This document shows, in pieces, positions 23,148 through 31,610 of a stretch of 64,000 nucleotides of DNA (the stretch's first letter is position 1; the number at the start of each line of letters is the position of its first letter). Made by a program: the position numbers and the translations under genes. The stretch is from NCBI GenBank assembly GCA_045629045.1, contig JAZQQM010000052.1:1-64000 (forward strand), written 5' to 3'. A model generated the notes under the pieces. It was given only the letters and a program-made list of their open reading frames with translations, ran no database searches and was not told where the DNA came from. This DNA comes from JAILLW01 sp045629045. GTDB taxonomy: Bacteria > Bacillota > Clostridia > Lachnospirales > Lachnospiraceae.

Positions 23148-24668
23148 TTATTCGTCGGCCAATCTGATAAGCGAAACATCCTGTACATACAAAGGATAAA
23201 ATTCATATCCCGTATATTTTTTGTTAATTGCGACAAGTTCAGGCATATCCTGAATATAAACATTAGCTGCTTCGTTAGCTAAAATTGTTTCGCACTCTTT
23301 ATAGTACTTTGTTTTTTCATCATCGTCAGTTGACGTATAGGCCTTTTGAAAAGCTTCATCATACTCTTTTGAATTAAAGTTGATGAAATTCTTCGAACTG
23401 TCAGATGTAAATCTTTGAAGAAGTGCTGCCGCCGTTAAGGAAGAAGCATCAACGCCTACTACCGTAGTCGTATAGTTTCTGTCATTGTAAACATCTGACA
23501 ACCAGCTGTCCCACTCAATAAGCTTAATATTGGCCGTAACGCCTATCTTCTCAAACTGTTCCTTAAGTACCTGCGCTGTATCAATATGCTGAGGATAGTT
23601 GGAAGGTACTGTAATATCAAACTCAAATCCGTTAGGGAATCCGGCCTCATTTAACAATGCTTTTGCTTTATCAAAGTCCTGATTATATACATCATTAAGC
23701 TCTTCCATATAATATTTGCCAAAAGCAGGGAACATGGAAGAACCTATTTCGGTTCCTTTGCCGTCTGACACAAATGTCATAATTTCCTGCGGATCAATCG
23801 CATAGCACAGTGCCTGTCTTACTCTTACATCATCAAAAGGTGCAACCGCATTGTTAATGTAAAGAGCCTGAACCAGATTCATTGTTTCTTCCAATACATC
23901 AAAATTGTCCGAAAGCAAATCAGCTTGAGCCGTAGGAATTCTGGGTACCAGATCAATTGCACCGGATTCAAGTTCCATGGCAATTGTATCCATATTACCT
24001 ATAATCTTAAAGGTAACATTCTCAATGTGTCCTTCTCTTTCATTATCATAGTAATCAGGGAACTTCTTAATAACAAAATTCTCCTGAGGCGAACGCGAAA
24101 CAAACATATAGGGGCCCGTTCCTATAGGATTGGTATCCGGTGTCTTGTTATTTTCGGGAATTATGGCAGTTGTCATATATGCCAGGAATTCCGTATCCGG
24201 ATTATTAAGATGGATTATGAACCTGTTATCGGCAATTTCAGTACTCTTAATATTAGAATACGCCGCTACAAGCGGTGTTCCACTGCTTGCATCGGCGCAC
24301 TTATCGATAGAATATTTAACATCTCCCAACGTAACTGCGCTTCCATCGTGGAACTTAACACCATCCCTTAGTGTAAATGTGTAGGTAAGAGCATCATCTG
24401 ATATCTCGTATGCACCGGCTACGGCAGGAATAAAATCACCATCGGAATTAGGCTTAACCAAGCCTTCAAAAATATTGAACAACACCTCTTTAGTTCCTGC
24501 CGCTTCAACCTTGTGTGGGTCAAGACTATCTTCTAGATCCTGAGGTATTCCAATGATGATGGACGAAGAATCGTCAGCCTTCTTATCACCTTTGCATCCG
24601 CAAAGTGCAACAGAAAGTGCACATAACATGAGTACCAAATATAGCCCTTTAAGACTAATTTTTTTCAT
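23148..24668 (-). CDS. Peptide-binding lipoprotein (SBP_bac_5)
   Basis: A 506-residue extracellular solute-binding protein, family 5. Start at 24668 (MKKISLKGLYLVLML) set by GGAGAAAAC. A lipobox LCGC follows a hydrophobic segment, anchoring it to the membrane. Family signature: GDVKYSIDKCADAS after VKFHDGSAVTL, with NPIGTGPYMF and ALCYAIDPQEI in the middle. First gene of the operon; it sets substrate choice, likely peptides, though nickel or sugars cannot be excluded from the sequence. Confidence 0.92.
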   Translation of the reverse strand: MKKISLKGLYLVLMLCALSVALCGCKGDKKADDSSSIIIGIPQDLEDSLDPHKVEAAGTKEVLFNIFEGLVKPNSDGDFIPAVAGAYEISDDALTYTFTLRDGVKFHDGSAVTLGDVKYSIDKCADASSGTPLVAAYSNIKSTEIADNRFIIHLNNPDTEFLAYMTTAIIPENNKTPDTNPIGTGPYMFVSRSPQENFVIKKFPDYYDNEREGHIENVTFKIIGNMDTIAMELESGAIDLVPRIPTAQADLLSDNFDVLEETMNLVQALYINNAVAPFDDVRVRQALCYAIDPQEIMTFVSDGKGTEIGSSMFPAFGKYYMEELNDVYNQDFDKAKALLNEAGFPNGFEFDITVPSNYPQHIDTAQVLKEQFEKIGVTANIKLIEWDSWLSDVYNDRNYTTTVVGVDASSLTAAALLQRFTSDSSKNFINFNSKEYDEAFQKAYTSTDDDEKTKYYKECETILANEAANVYIQDMPELVAINKKYTGYEFYPLYVQDVSLIRLADE

Positions 24669-24746
24669 GTTTTCTCCTCTCATGATATGAAATTTCAATG
24701 AATGTTAAATAAATAACAATCATTTCATGAATTAGTATATAGAAAA

Positions 24747-24774
24747 ATGCCCCGATGTGCAAGCACCGGGGCAT
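24747..24774 (-). terminator. nrdR terminator
   Basis: Stem ATGCCCCG/CGGGGCAT with an inner GTGC/GCAC stem, followed on the minus strand by TTTTTC. Confidence 0.85.
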
Positions 24775-24794
24775 ATGTTCTTAATTTAAGACAA

Positions 24795-25244
24795 TTATTT
24801 CAATACCTTCTTAAGTTCATCCATAAATGTATTGATATCTTTGAACTCTCTGTATACTGAAGCAAATCTTACATAAGCAACGGAATCAACATCCTTGAGC
24901 TTATCCATAACAAGTTCACCAATCATTGAACTTGGAATCTCACGCTCTTCCTTAGCATAGATTTCTGTTTCAACTTCATCAACAATCTGCTGAATCTGCT
25001 TAGCAGAAACGGGACGCTTGTGGCATGCACGCAATACTCCTGATTCAATCTTTGCTCTATCGAAGGTTTCTCTGTTTTCATCCTTCTTAACAATAATAAG
25101 AGGAATAGTTTCAACCTTCTCATAAGTAGTGAATCGTTTATCACATTCATCACACACTCTACGACGACGAATGGAATTATTGTCTTCAGCCGGTCTTGAG
25201 TCTATAACTCTGGTATTTTCATGACCGCAAAATGGACATTTCAT
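24795..25244 (-). CDS. nrdR: Transcriptional repressor NrdR
   Basis: A 149-residue protein with an N-terminal zinc ribbon (CPFCGHENTRVIDSRP, then CDECDKRFTTYE) and an ATP-cone domain from about residue 47. NrdR senses ATP/dATP and represses ribonucleotide reductase genes. The start follows GGGGGAG. It has a consensus promoter with a palindrome over its start point (25,278-25,289). Confidence 0.97.
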   Translation of the reverse strand: MKCPFCGHENTRVIDSRPAEDNNSIRRRRVCDECDKRFTTYEKVETIPLIIVKKDENRETFDRAKIESGVLRACHKRPVSAKQIQQIVDEVETEIYAKEEREIPSSMIGELVMDKLKDVDSVAYVRFASVYREFKDINTFMDELKKVLK

Positions 25245-25277
25245 ATTTATCTCTCCCCCTAAATATATGGTGTGTTT

Positions 25278-25289
25278 GTTTACATAAAC
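25278..25289. promoter_or_regulatory. Palindrome at the nrdR transcription start
   Basis: GTTTA-CA-TAAAC (GTTTATGTAAAC on the minus strand) begins 2 nt after the -10 box, covering the start point. The same 12-mer lies in the xerD leader (27,696-27,707), with a one-mismatch copy at 27,884-27,895. Confidence 0.6.
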
Positions 25290-25291
25290 AC

Positions 25292-25320
25292 ATTATAAGG
25301 GGAACAATGGGTTATGTCAA
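25292..25320 (-). promoter_or_regulatory. nrdR promoter
   Basis: Perfect sigma-A consensus on the minus strand: TTGACA (25315-25320), 17-nt spacer, TATAAT (25292-25297). Confidence 0.85.
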
Positions 25321-25365
25321 CAAAATTATGTTAATCATTTTGCTCCAAACCCTGTATTTGGGGAA

Positions 25366-26640
25366 TTATCCCAAAGGATTAATATAGAACTCCTTAAAGT
25401 CGCTGTATCCTTCAGCGGTTAACTGCTCTTTCTGGAACTTCTTGTTCTTGTTCATCTTAACAACAAGCACCTGTTCGCCTTCGTTTCGAAGTTCCTGAGC
25501 TTCCTTTATTACCTGACTTAATCGGTCCGAAGGCATATTCTTCTCAACAAGGAACGCAACTTTCTTTGAACTTCCCGGAACAACGAATCCCGATTCCATA
25601 AGAAGAAGAATTATTCTTTCGAATCCTATTGAGAATCCGCAGGCCGGAACATTGTTACCCGTAAATTTGCCTACCATCTCATCATATCTTCCGCCGCCTC
25701 CGCAGCTTCCACCGAATTCCGGCATAGCAATTTCAAAGATAGTTCCCGTATAATATGACATTCCTCTTACCAAAGTAGGATCAAATACCATCTTAAACTC
25801 GGCTTCCTTAGTGGATTCAACGGCAGTTATTATTTCTGTCAGATTATCCTTAACCTCTGTAGGAAGGAATTCATTTAATTCATCAGCCAATGTCATAACG
25901 GCTTTAACACCGTCCTCGTTTCCGAGTTCATTTAACTTGGCAAACAAAGCAAGGTATTTATCTACGCAGCCCTTATCAAATCCATTCTCCAGAAGTTCTT
26001 CCGTAACTCCTTCGATTCCGATTTTGTCCATCTTATCAAGGGTGATAAATACACTGTCAAAGGAAGCCTCATCAAAACCTGCATATGAAGCCATTGCCTT
26101 TAACATTCTTCTGTCGTTAATTCTTATTTCAAAGTTCTTAAAACCAAGCTTTCCTATTGTGGTAGTGGTGGCAAGAATAAGCTCTATTTCGGCAAGATTG
26201 GAGTTTTCGCCAAAGATATCAATGTCGCACTGCATAAACTGACGATATCTTCCTCTTTGAGGTCTGTCCGCTCTCCATACGTTACCCATCTGAAGTGCCT
26301 TAAAGGGTGACGGAAGTTCGTTTGTATGATTTGAATAATATCTTACAAGGGGAACCGTTAAATCATATCTAAGACCGCCGTCAACAACATCGATTTCTTC
26401 CTTAGCTGTCTCAAGATTAAGTTTCTCACCTCTTTTGAGAATCTTAAAAATAAGTTTTTCGTTATCGCCACCCTGCTTATTTGTAAGGTTTTCTATATTT
26501 TCAACACAAGGTGTTTCGATTCTTGTAAATCCGAATTTAGAATAAGTACTTGTAATAACAGAAATAACATAATCTCTTATTACCATTTCATCAGGCATTA
26601 TATCCTTCATTCCCGTAACAGGTTTTTTACTTAAAGCCAT
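25366..26640 (-). CDS. hisS: Histidine-tRNA ligase
   Basis: A 424-residue class II synthetase charging tRNA-His. Motif 2 region GNVWRADRPQRGRYRQFMQCDID, histidine-A loop LVRGMSYYTGTIFEI, and motif 3 region GGGGRYDEMVGKF/CGFSIGFERI are present, with an anticodon-binding domain from about 330. Length is typical. No T-box leader is visible in the 86-nt upstream gap. Confidence 0.96.
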   Translation of the reverse strand: MALSKKPVTGMKDIMPDEMVIRDYVISVITSTYSKFGFTRIETPCVENIENLTNKQGGDNEKLIFKILKRGEKLNLETAKEEIDVVDGGLRYDLTVPLVRYYSNHTNELPSPFKALQMGNVWRADRPQRGRYRQFMQCDIDIFGENSNLAEIELILATTTTIGKLGFKNFEIRINDRRMLKAMASYAGFDEASFDSVFITLDKMDKIGIEGVTEELLENGFDKGCVDKYLALFAKLNELGNEDGVKAVMTLADELNEFLPTEVKDNLTEIITAVESTKEAEFKMVFDPTLVRGMSYYTGTIFEIAMPEFGGSCGGGGRYDEMVGKFTGNNVPACGFSIGFERIILLLMESGFVVPGSSKKVAFLVEKNMPSDRLSQVIKEAQELRNEGEQVLVVKMNKNKKFQKEQLTAEGYSDFKEFYINPLG

Positions 26641-26726
26641 CTTATCTCCTTTCGCTCTTACGCAATAACCTACAATTTATAATCTGCGCAAAAACCAGCC
26701 TATATTCTATCATATTATACAAAAAA

Positions 26727-26757
26727 AAGATACTCACGGAAATTACGTGAGTATCTT
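26727..26757 (-). terminator. xerD terminator
   Basis: Perfect 12-bp stem AAGATACTCACG/CGTGAGTATCTT followed on the minus strand by TTTTTT. Confidence 0.92.
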
Positions 26758-26785
26758 AAAATAGTTAAATTCTTTACTTTTCAAA

Positions 26786-27670
26786 TTATCCGCGGGGATG
26801 TGCCTTGGCATACACCTCTTTAATATGCGAATGATTCATATGGGCATAAATCTGAGTGGTGGAAATATCCGAATGTCCCAGCATTTCCTGTACACTTCTA
26901 AGATCTGCACCGTTCTCAACCAGGTGAGCCGCGAAGGAATGACGCAATGTATGAGGTGTTATGTCGGCTACTATACCGGCCTTCTTGGCATAATACTTAA
27001 TTAATTTCCAGAAGCCCTGACGTGACATCGGCTGTCCGGAACAGTTAGCAAATAAGTATTCCGAATTAGGGTCTGCAAGCATTGCTTCTCTTGTACCCGA
27101 AAGATAATTGGTAAGAGCCTTTTTAGCCTCATTTCCAAAAGGTATAACTCTTTCTTTATTAGCATCCTTACACACGATGTATCCCATGTTAAGGTTAACG
27201 TCTTCTGTCTTTAATGTGATAAGCTCCGTAACTCTTATTCCTGTAGCATACAAAAGTTCAAGCATCGCTTTATCACGAATATCCTTTGATGATTCTCCCG
27301 AAGGCTGCTCCAATAATCTAACAACTTCGTTCATCGAAAGAATCTCGGGAATCTTCTTCTCAATCTTAGGAGCATGCAAATCGGTTGCCACATCCTCATC
27401 TACGATTCCTTCTTTTACCATATAGTGATAAAAAGCTTTCAGTGAAGCTATATTACGAGATATTGTAGCTGCAGAGAACTTATTCTTCTCTAGGTACATA
27501 ACATATCCTGTAAGATTAGTTGCCGTAACCTTCTTAATATCGCTAATACCCTGTTCCTGAAGGTATGTTACTACCTTATTCAAATCTCTGCGGTATGATA
27601 GTTCTGTGTTCTCTGACATTTTCTTTACATTATGTAAATATGTCATAAAACCATTAATGTATTCGTCCAT
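26786..27670 (-). CDS. xerD: Tyrosine recombinase XerD
   Basis: A 294-residue recombinase of the XerC/XerD type that resolves chromosome dimers at dif. N-terminal SAM-like domain 1-85; catalytic residues R146 (ATGIRVTEL), Lys near 169-172, H240/R243 (PHTLRHSFAAHL), H266 (LGHSDIS) and Y275 (TTQIYAHM). It is not part of a mobile element: size and sequence are of the housekeeping form. Confidence 0.93.
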   Translation of the reverse strand: MDEYINGFMTYLHNVKKMSENTELSYRRDLNKVVTYLQEQGISDIKKVTATNLTGYVMYLEKNKFSAATISRNIASLKAFYHYMVKEGIVDEDVATDLHAPKIEKKIPEILSMNEVVRLLEQPSGESSKDIRDKAMLELLYATGIRVTELITLKTEDVNLNMGYIVCKDANKERVIPFGNEAKKALTNYLSGTREAMLADPNSEYLFANCSGQPMSRQGFWKLIKYYAKKAGIVADITPHTLRHSFAAHLVENGADLRSVQEMLGHSDISTTQIYAHMNHSHIKEVYAKAHPRG

Positions 27671-27695
27671 TCGGTAACTCCCATACTGTATTAAC

Positions 27696-27707
27696 GTTTA
27701 CATAAAC
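27696..27707. promoter_or_regulatory. Palindrome in the xerD leader
   Basis: GTTTACATAAAC within the longer CGTTTACATAAACG, 15-27 nt downstream of the xerD -10 box. Same 12-mer as in the nrdR promoter. Confidence 0.6.
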
Positions 27708-27721
27708 GCCGTGTAAAACTC

Positions 27722-27750
27722 ATTATAAACAGATTTTTGGCAAATTGCAA
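27722..27750 (-). promoter_or_regulatory. xerD promoter
   Basis: Minus strand: -35 TTGCAA (27745-27750), 17-nt spacer, -10 TATAAT (27722-27727), giving a leader of about 45 nt. Confidence 0.8.
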
Positions 27751-27883
27751 ACCCATTTTTTGCTTTATTTTCAAGGTTTTTTGGCTTTTATTTTGTCAAG
27801 TACAACATGAGGATAAACACCAAATTATGACTACTAGATATTGTAAAAAAATATCAAAAAAAATAATAAAATAACATCAGTTT

Positions 27884-27895
27884 GTTTACATAAAA
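27884..27895. promoter_or_regulatory. One-mismatch copy of the GTTTACATAAAC palindrome
   Basis: GTTTACATAAAA, 26 nt after the NUDIX stop codon in an AT-rich stretch (27,751-27,921) with no gene. It may be an auxiliary upstream site for xerD or chance in AT-rich DNA. Confidence 0.35.
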
Positions 27896-27921
27896 GTATA
27901 TCGTTATGATGTTATGTCTTA

Positions 27922-28461
27922 TTATTTTGACAGATATTTGTCTTTATAAGCAAGTATCGCGCATATAGTCTTGGAATCCTGTATTTCGCAGTTGTATATC
28001 TTTTGACACAGTTCTTCCACCGAATACGCCTCATACTCTATATATTCATCTTCATCCAGGTGCTGATTGCCGGGCTTTAAATTTCTTGCAACGTATATGT
28101 CAATATTCTCGTTACAGAAAGCAACAGTAGTCTTAATTCGTACAAGTAATTCCAAATCCTCCGAATCAAAACCCGTTTCCTCCTTAAGTTCGCGCTTAGC
28201 CGCATCATAAGTAGGCTCGGTTCTTGTGTTAAGACCACCTGCCGGAACTTCAAGAGTATATCTTTCAAGGGCATTCCTGTACTGACGTACCATAATAATT
28301 CTTCCGTCCTCCAATACGGGAACCACAGCCGCAGCTCCCTTATGGTCAATAAGATCCCATTTGGCGGTTTTACCGTCCGGCATAAGCATAGTATCCTGAT
28401 AATAGTCTATGATTGAGCCGTTGGCTATTAACTGTCTGTCAATTCTTTTAATCTCTTCCAT
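27922..28461 (-). CDS. NUDIX hydrolase (ADP-ribose pyrophosphatase type)
   Basis: A 179-residue NUDIX enzyme. The box reads GGLNTRTEPTYDAAKRELKE followed by ETGF, fitting G-x5-E-x7-R-E-U-x-E-E-x-G-U. QYRNALERYTLEVPAGG before the box is typical of ADP-ribose pyrophosphatases. Closest class: YffH/NudF-like. It lies 52 nt after the aminotransferase gene, separated by a 26-bp palindrome. Confidence 0.92.
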   Translation of the reverse strand: MEEIKRIDRQLIANGSIIDYYQDTMLMPDGKTAKWDLIDHKGAAAVVPVLEDGRIIMVRQYRNALERYTLEVPAGGLNTRTEPTYDAAKRELKEETGFDSEDLELLVRIKTTVAFCNENIDIYVARNLKPGNQHLDEDEYIEYEAYSVEELCQKIYNCEIQDSKTICAILAYKDKYLSK

Positions 28462-28483
28462 CTAATATCTCCTTATGTAAGAT

Positions 28484-28509
28484 AATGCCATCGGATATCC
28501 GATGGCATT
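28484..28509 (-). terminator. Palindromic terminator after the aminotransferase gene
   Basis: A perfect 26-bp palindrome, AATGCCATCGG-ATAT-CCGATGGCATT, with only a weak U-tract (ATCTTAC) on the minus strand. Partial read-through to the NUDIX gene is likely. Confidence 0.6.
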
Positions 28510-28513
28510 AATA

Positions 28514-29797
28514 TTACTGTTCCAATAATTTGTTTACACTTGCCAATTTAACACAAAGCACGAATATTTCAAGTGCTTTCTCCAGTTCTTCAATCGGCGG
28601 GAAAGTGGGGGCAATTCTAATATTAGAATCATCCGGGTCTTTATGATAAGGATATGTGGCACCGGCACCCGTTAATGTAACACCGGCCTCCTTACACATT
28701 CCTACTATATTCTTGGCACATCCGTTCATTGCCTGGAAAGATACGAAATATCCGCCGTTGGGATTGGTCCATGTTCCGATTCCCAAGGGTGCAAGCTCCT
28801 TGGTAAGTGTCGAAATTACCAGGTGGAACTTCGGGCGAATAATCTCGGCATGCTTTTTCATATGCTTCTTCATGCCTTCTATATCTTTGAAATAGCGAAC
28901 ATGGCGAAGCTGATTTAACTTATCATGTCCGATTGTCTGTATTGTAACAATGCTCTTAACAAATTCAAGATTCTTCTTTGAAGCTGCAAGTGCCGCAATT
29001 CCGGAGCCCGGGAAAGTAACCTTTGATGTCGAACAGAACTTAAATACCATATCGGGATTGCCGGCCTTCTTACATTCACTTAAGATTTCAAGAAGCTGGT
29101 CTTCTTTGCCATTGTATAAATGATGAATTGTGTAAGCATTGTCCCAATATATTCTAAAGTCTTCCGCTGCGGGTTTTAAATTGGCAAAACGCTTAACTGT
29201 TTCATCCGAGTATGTGATACCCTGAGGATTTGAATACTTGGGTACACACCAGATTCCCTTAACTGCTTCATCATTATTTACATACTTTTCAACCAAATCC
29301 ATATCCGGACCTGTAGCTGTCATGGGAATATTTATCATTTCAATTCCGAACTGCTCTGTTATGGCAAAATGTCTGTCATATCCGGGTACGGGACATAAGA
29401 ACTTGACTTTGGGAAGTTTACACCAGGGTGTTGATCCGCATACGCCAAGAATCATTGAACGGCATACCGTATCGTACATAATATTCAAAGATGAGTTACC
29501 GAATACCATAATTTCGTCATCTTCAACTTCCATCATATCGGCCATAAGGTGGCGGGCTTCATGAATACCCATAAGTTCACCGTAGTTTCTGCAGTCGATT
29601 CCGGCTTCCGAAATAAACTTGCTGTCGGGATGAAGGGTATCAAAGAAATCCGCTTCCATATCAAGCTGTTTAGCCGAAGGCAAGCCTCTTGCCATATTAA
29701 GTTTTAATCCCTTGGCACAGGCTTCCTTATATTGTTCATTCAAGTCTTTTTGCAAAGACAATAATTCTTCTTTACTTAAATCCTTATACGCTTTCAT
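28514..29797 (-). CDS. Aspartate aminotransferase, subgroup Ic
   Basis: A 427-residue PLP enzyme of the Asp_aminotransf (PF12897-type) subgroup, transferring amino groups between aspartate/2-oxoglutarate and oxaloacetate/glutamate. PLP lysine K259 in FKFCSTSKVTFPGSG, ring-binding Asp219 (IYWDNAYTIHH), NPQG at 190-193 and a C-terminal Arg in NIRIAPTFPP. Regulated, by site sharing, with gdhA, which supplies its glutamate. Confidence 0.92.
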   Translation of the reverse strand: MKAYKDLSKEELLSLQKDLNEQYKEACAKGLKLNMARGLPSAKQLDMEADFFDTLHPDSKFISEAGIDCRNYGELMGIHEARHLMADMMEVEDDEIMVFGNSSLNIMYDTVCRSMILGVCGSTPWCKLPKVKFLCPVPGYDRHFAITEQFGIEMINIPMTATGPDMDLVEKYVNNDEAVKGIWCVPKYSNPQGITYSDETVKRFANLKPAAEDFRIYWDNAYTIHHLYNGKEDQLLEILSECKKAGNPDMVFKFCSTSKVTFPGSGIAALAASKKNLEFVKSIVTIQTIGHDKLNQLRHVRYFKDIEGMKKHMKKHAEIIRPKFHLVISTLTKELAPLGIGTWTNPNGGYFVSFQAMNGCAKNIVGMCKEAGVTLTGAGATYPYHKDPDDSNIRIAPTFPPIEELEKALEIFVLCVKLASVNKLLEQ

Positions 29798-29856
29798 ACT
29801 AATTCACTTTCGTTATTACTTACAAAAATATACTAATCCGCCGCTTTTGCCATCGA

Positions 29857-29874
29857 TTGTATACAATTATACAA
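29857..29874. promoter_or_regulatory. Palindromic operator in the aminotransferase leader
   Basis: TTGTATA-CAAT-TATACAA, 13 nt after the -10 box. On the minus strand it equals the gdhA site in the plus-strand reading; 19 contiguous bases are identical. Confidence 0.7.
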
Positions 29875-29887
29875 TCACATTCCTCTT

Positions 29888-29916
29888 ATTGTACAACAGA
29901 TATTGGGGATTATCAA
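29888..29916 (-). promoter_or_regulatory. Aminotransferase promoter
   Basis: Minus strand: -35 TTGATA (29911-29916), 17-nt spacer, -10 TACAAT (29888-29893). Confidence 0.7.
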
Positions 29917-29930
29917 GTAACAATAATATT

Positions 29931-31487
29931 TTATTTTGCTTCTTCGTAAGTAATACCAAAAATTTCTCTTTCGACTATATACATATCATGAAGGTCATTA
30001 TGCCTTACCGCAAAATAATCTCCCGGAAGTCCAAGCATATATTTTTCCGTATCCCAGGGAGTAAATATCTTAACTCTTCTGTCAAGCTGCTTGGCATAAA
30101 TAAAGGTTTCACCGTTAGCTATGCATATTTTGGCATATTGCATCAATTCAGCCGACTTACCGTCAAGTCTGTTTCTCAAAGTAGGCTTATACTTGGGAAT
30201 AACCACACCATCTTCCATAGAAAACGGCATGTCCGTAACCTCATACGACTCGTGAAGCTTCTCAAGCTTACTCGGATAGGCTTCGCCCTTTATTCCAATC
30301 TTAATTACAATGTCATCTTCAATAGTAAAATCAAAATCCCCCTCTAAGGTTCTTATGGTAGCGGGAGTTCCTGCGGGGAACACATCTGTAGCCATTACAT
30401 AACCGAGAGGTATCTTCTTTTTGGCATAAAGCTTCATATCCGAAATATCCACATCATATTCTTTGGCACTTATTACTTCACAATTGTCAAAGTATTCATT
30501 CAGCTTATCCGAAAAATATGCTTCGGGATGCAATGTGGGATATTCTTTTTCATAAAGGGTTTTATTAATAAAACCGCCGGCCTTTTCATGGTGACCGCCT
30601 CCGGAACCGATTCCTTCAGCAAGATAGGAAGCCATTTCATCGGCATATACTTCTTTAACGCAGCTTCTTGTGGAGAACTTAAATCCATTGGGCCACTCAT
30701 TAAATACAACACATGTATGAACTTCCGCAACCTGTAATAAAAAGTCCGAAATAAGACCAAGTATATTGGGGTCGCACTGTTCTGCCTTAATTATTGCGTA
30801 TTTATGAATCGGATTGTAAATATGGCGGATCATTGCAACACCTGCAATATCAAGTTCAGCCAAAGAGAAATTCGAATTCTTTAATGTATGAATTGTGGTT
30901 TTTTCAAAAGGAATGGAATCTCTAAGGTCCATATCCATAGGATTTGCAATTTCACTAAAAGAATTGGTATCTGTGTAAAGGCCGTAATAAAGTGCTGTTC
31001 CAAGTTTAGCATCTTCTACTTCAATGCCTTCTTGCTTAAGCATGTTCCACACCAAAGTAGAACAGCTTCCAAGCCCCGGCATAATTTCACTTAATTTAAC
31101 ATCGGTTATTTCTATCTGATGATGGTCAATAATAGCCATATCTACGCTTGGGATCTTAGTAACATTGCCGGCACCGTACTGACAGTCTACCGTAACAACC
31201 AGTCCCGGAAATACAGGACTCTCGGTATACACATCTTTGTAGGTATATAAGAAATCATCCACATTCTTAACGTATTTAAGTGTATCCCCAATACCAAGAT
31301 AGTCTATCATCAGCTTAAGATTTGCTTTCTGAAGCTCATTAACCCCTGCATAGACGAAACAAACGTCTTTGCCTGCATCAAGGAAATACTTATAAACCGC
31401 ATATCCTGCTGCTATTGCATCTGCATCGGGGTTGTCGTGACACTGTACTATAATCGGATTGTAATTAAGTAATTCTTTAAGTCGCAT
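29931..31487 (-). CDS. DHH-family phosphoesterase with extra C-terminal domain
   Basis: A 518-residue protein. Start at 31487 (MRLKELLNYNPIIVQCHDN) after GTGGAG. DHH motifs: CHDNPDADAIAAGY, VTVDCQYG, the DHH triad in IIDHHQIE, and a DHHA1 glycine motif GSGGGHHEKAGG (about 300). The N-terminal 330 residues are like nano-RNase/RecJ-type enzymes that act on short oligonucleotides or cyclic dinucleotides. Residues 340-518 form an added domain I cannot assign. It could be an NrnA-like or pApA phosphodiesterase. Confidence 0.8.
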   Translation of the reverse strand: MRLKELLNYNPIIVQCHDNPDADAIAAGYAVYKYFLDAGKDVCFVYAGVNELQKANLKLMIDYLGIGDTLKYVKNVDDFLYTYKDVYTESPVFPGLVVTVDCQYGAGNVTKIPSVDMAIIDHHQIEITDVKLSEIMPGLGSCSTLVWNMLKQEGIEVEDAKLGTALYYGLYTDTNSFSEIANPMDMDLRDSIPFEKTTIHTLKNSNFSLAELDIAGVAMIRHIYNPIHKYAIIKAEQCDPNILGLISDFLLQVAEVHTCVVFNEWPNGFKFSTRSCVKEVYADEMASYLAEGIGSGGGHHEKAGGFINKTLYEKEYPTLHPEAYFSDKLNEYFDNCEVISAKEYDVDISDMKLYAKKKIPLGYVMATDVFPAGTPATIRTLEGDFDFTIEDDIVIKIGIKGEAYPSKLEKLHESYEVTDMPFSMEDGVVIPKYKPTLRNRLDGKSAELMQYAKICIANGETFIYAKQLDRRVKIFTPWDTEKYMLGLPGDYFAVRHNDLHDMYIVEREIFGITYEEAK

Positions 31488-31562
31488 AATATTCTCCACT
31501 CTTACATAGTAATAAACCAAACAATTTATTATAGCATATTTAATCATATTTCTTTAAACAAA

Positions 31563-31595
31563 AAGAAGTTCAATCAATAGATGATTGAACTTCTT
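31563..31595 (-). terminator. rny terminator
   Basis: Perfect 13-bp stem AAGAAGTTCAATC/GATTGAACTTCTT, followed on the minus strand by TTTTTG. Confidence 0.92.
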
Positions 31596-31610
31596 AATAA
31601 TTCATTAGGT

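Noticed and set aside
26641..26726. T-box leader for hisS
   Set aside because: Only about 86 bases lie between the hisS start and the xerD terminator, with no specifier hairpin and no TGGN-type T-box sequence.
26786..27670. xerD as a mobile-element integrase
   Set aside because: Length (294), sequence and context (own promoter, between hisS and a NUDIX gene, no flanking element genes) fit the housekeeping recombinase.
28484..28509. 26-bp palindrome as a shared operator
   Set aside because: It is not found at any other promoter in the window and lies between co-directional genes where a terminator is expected; only the U-tract is weak.
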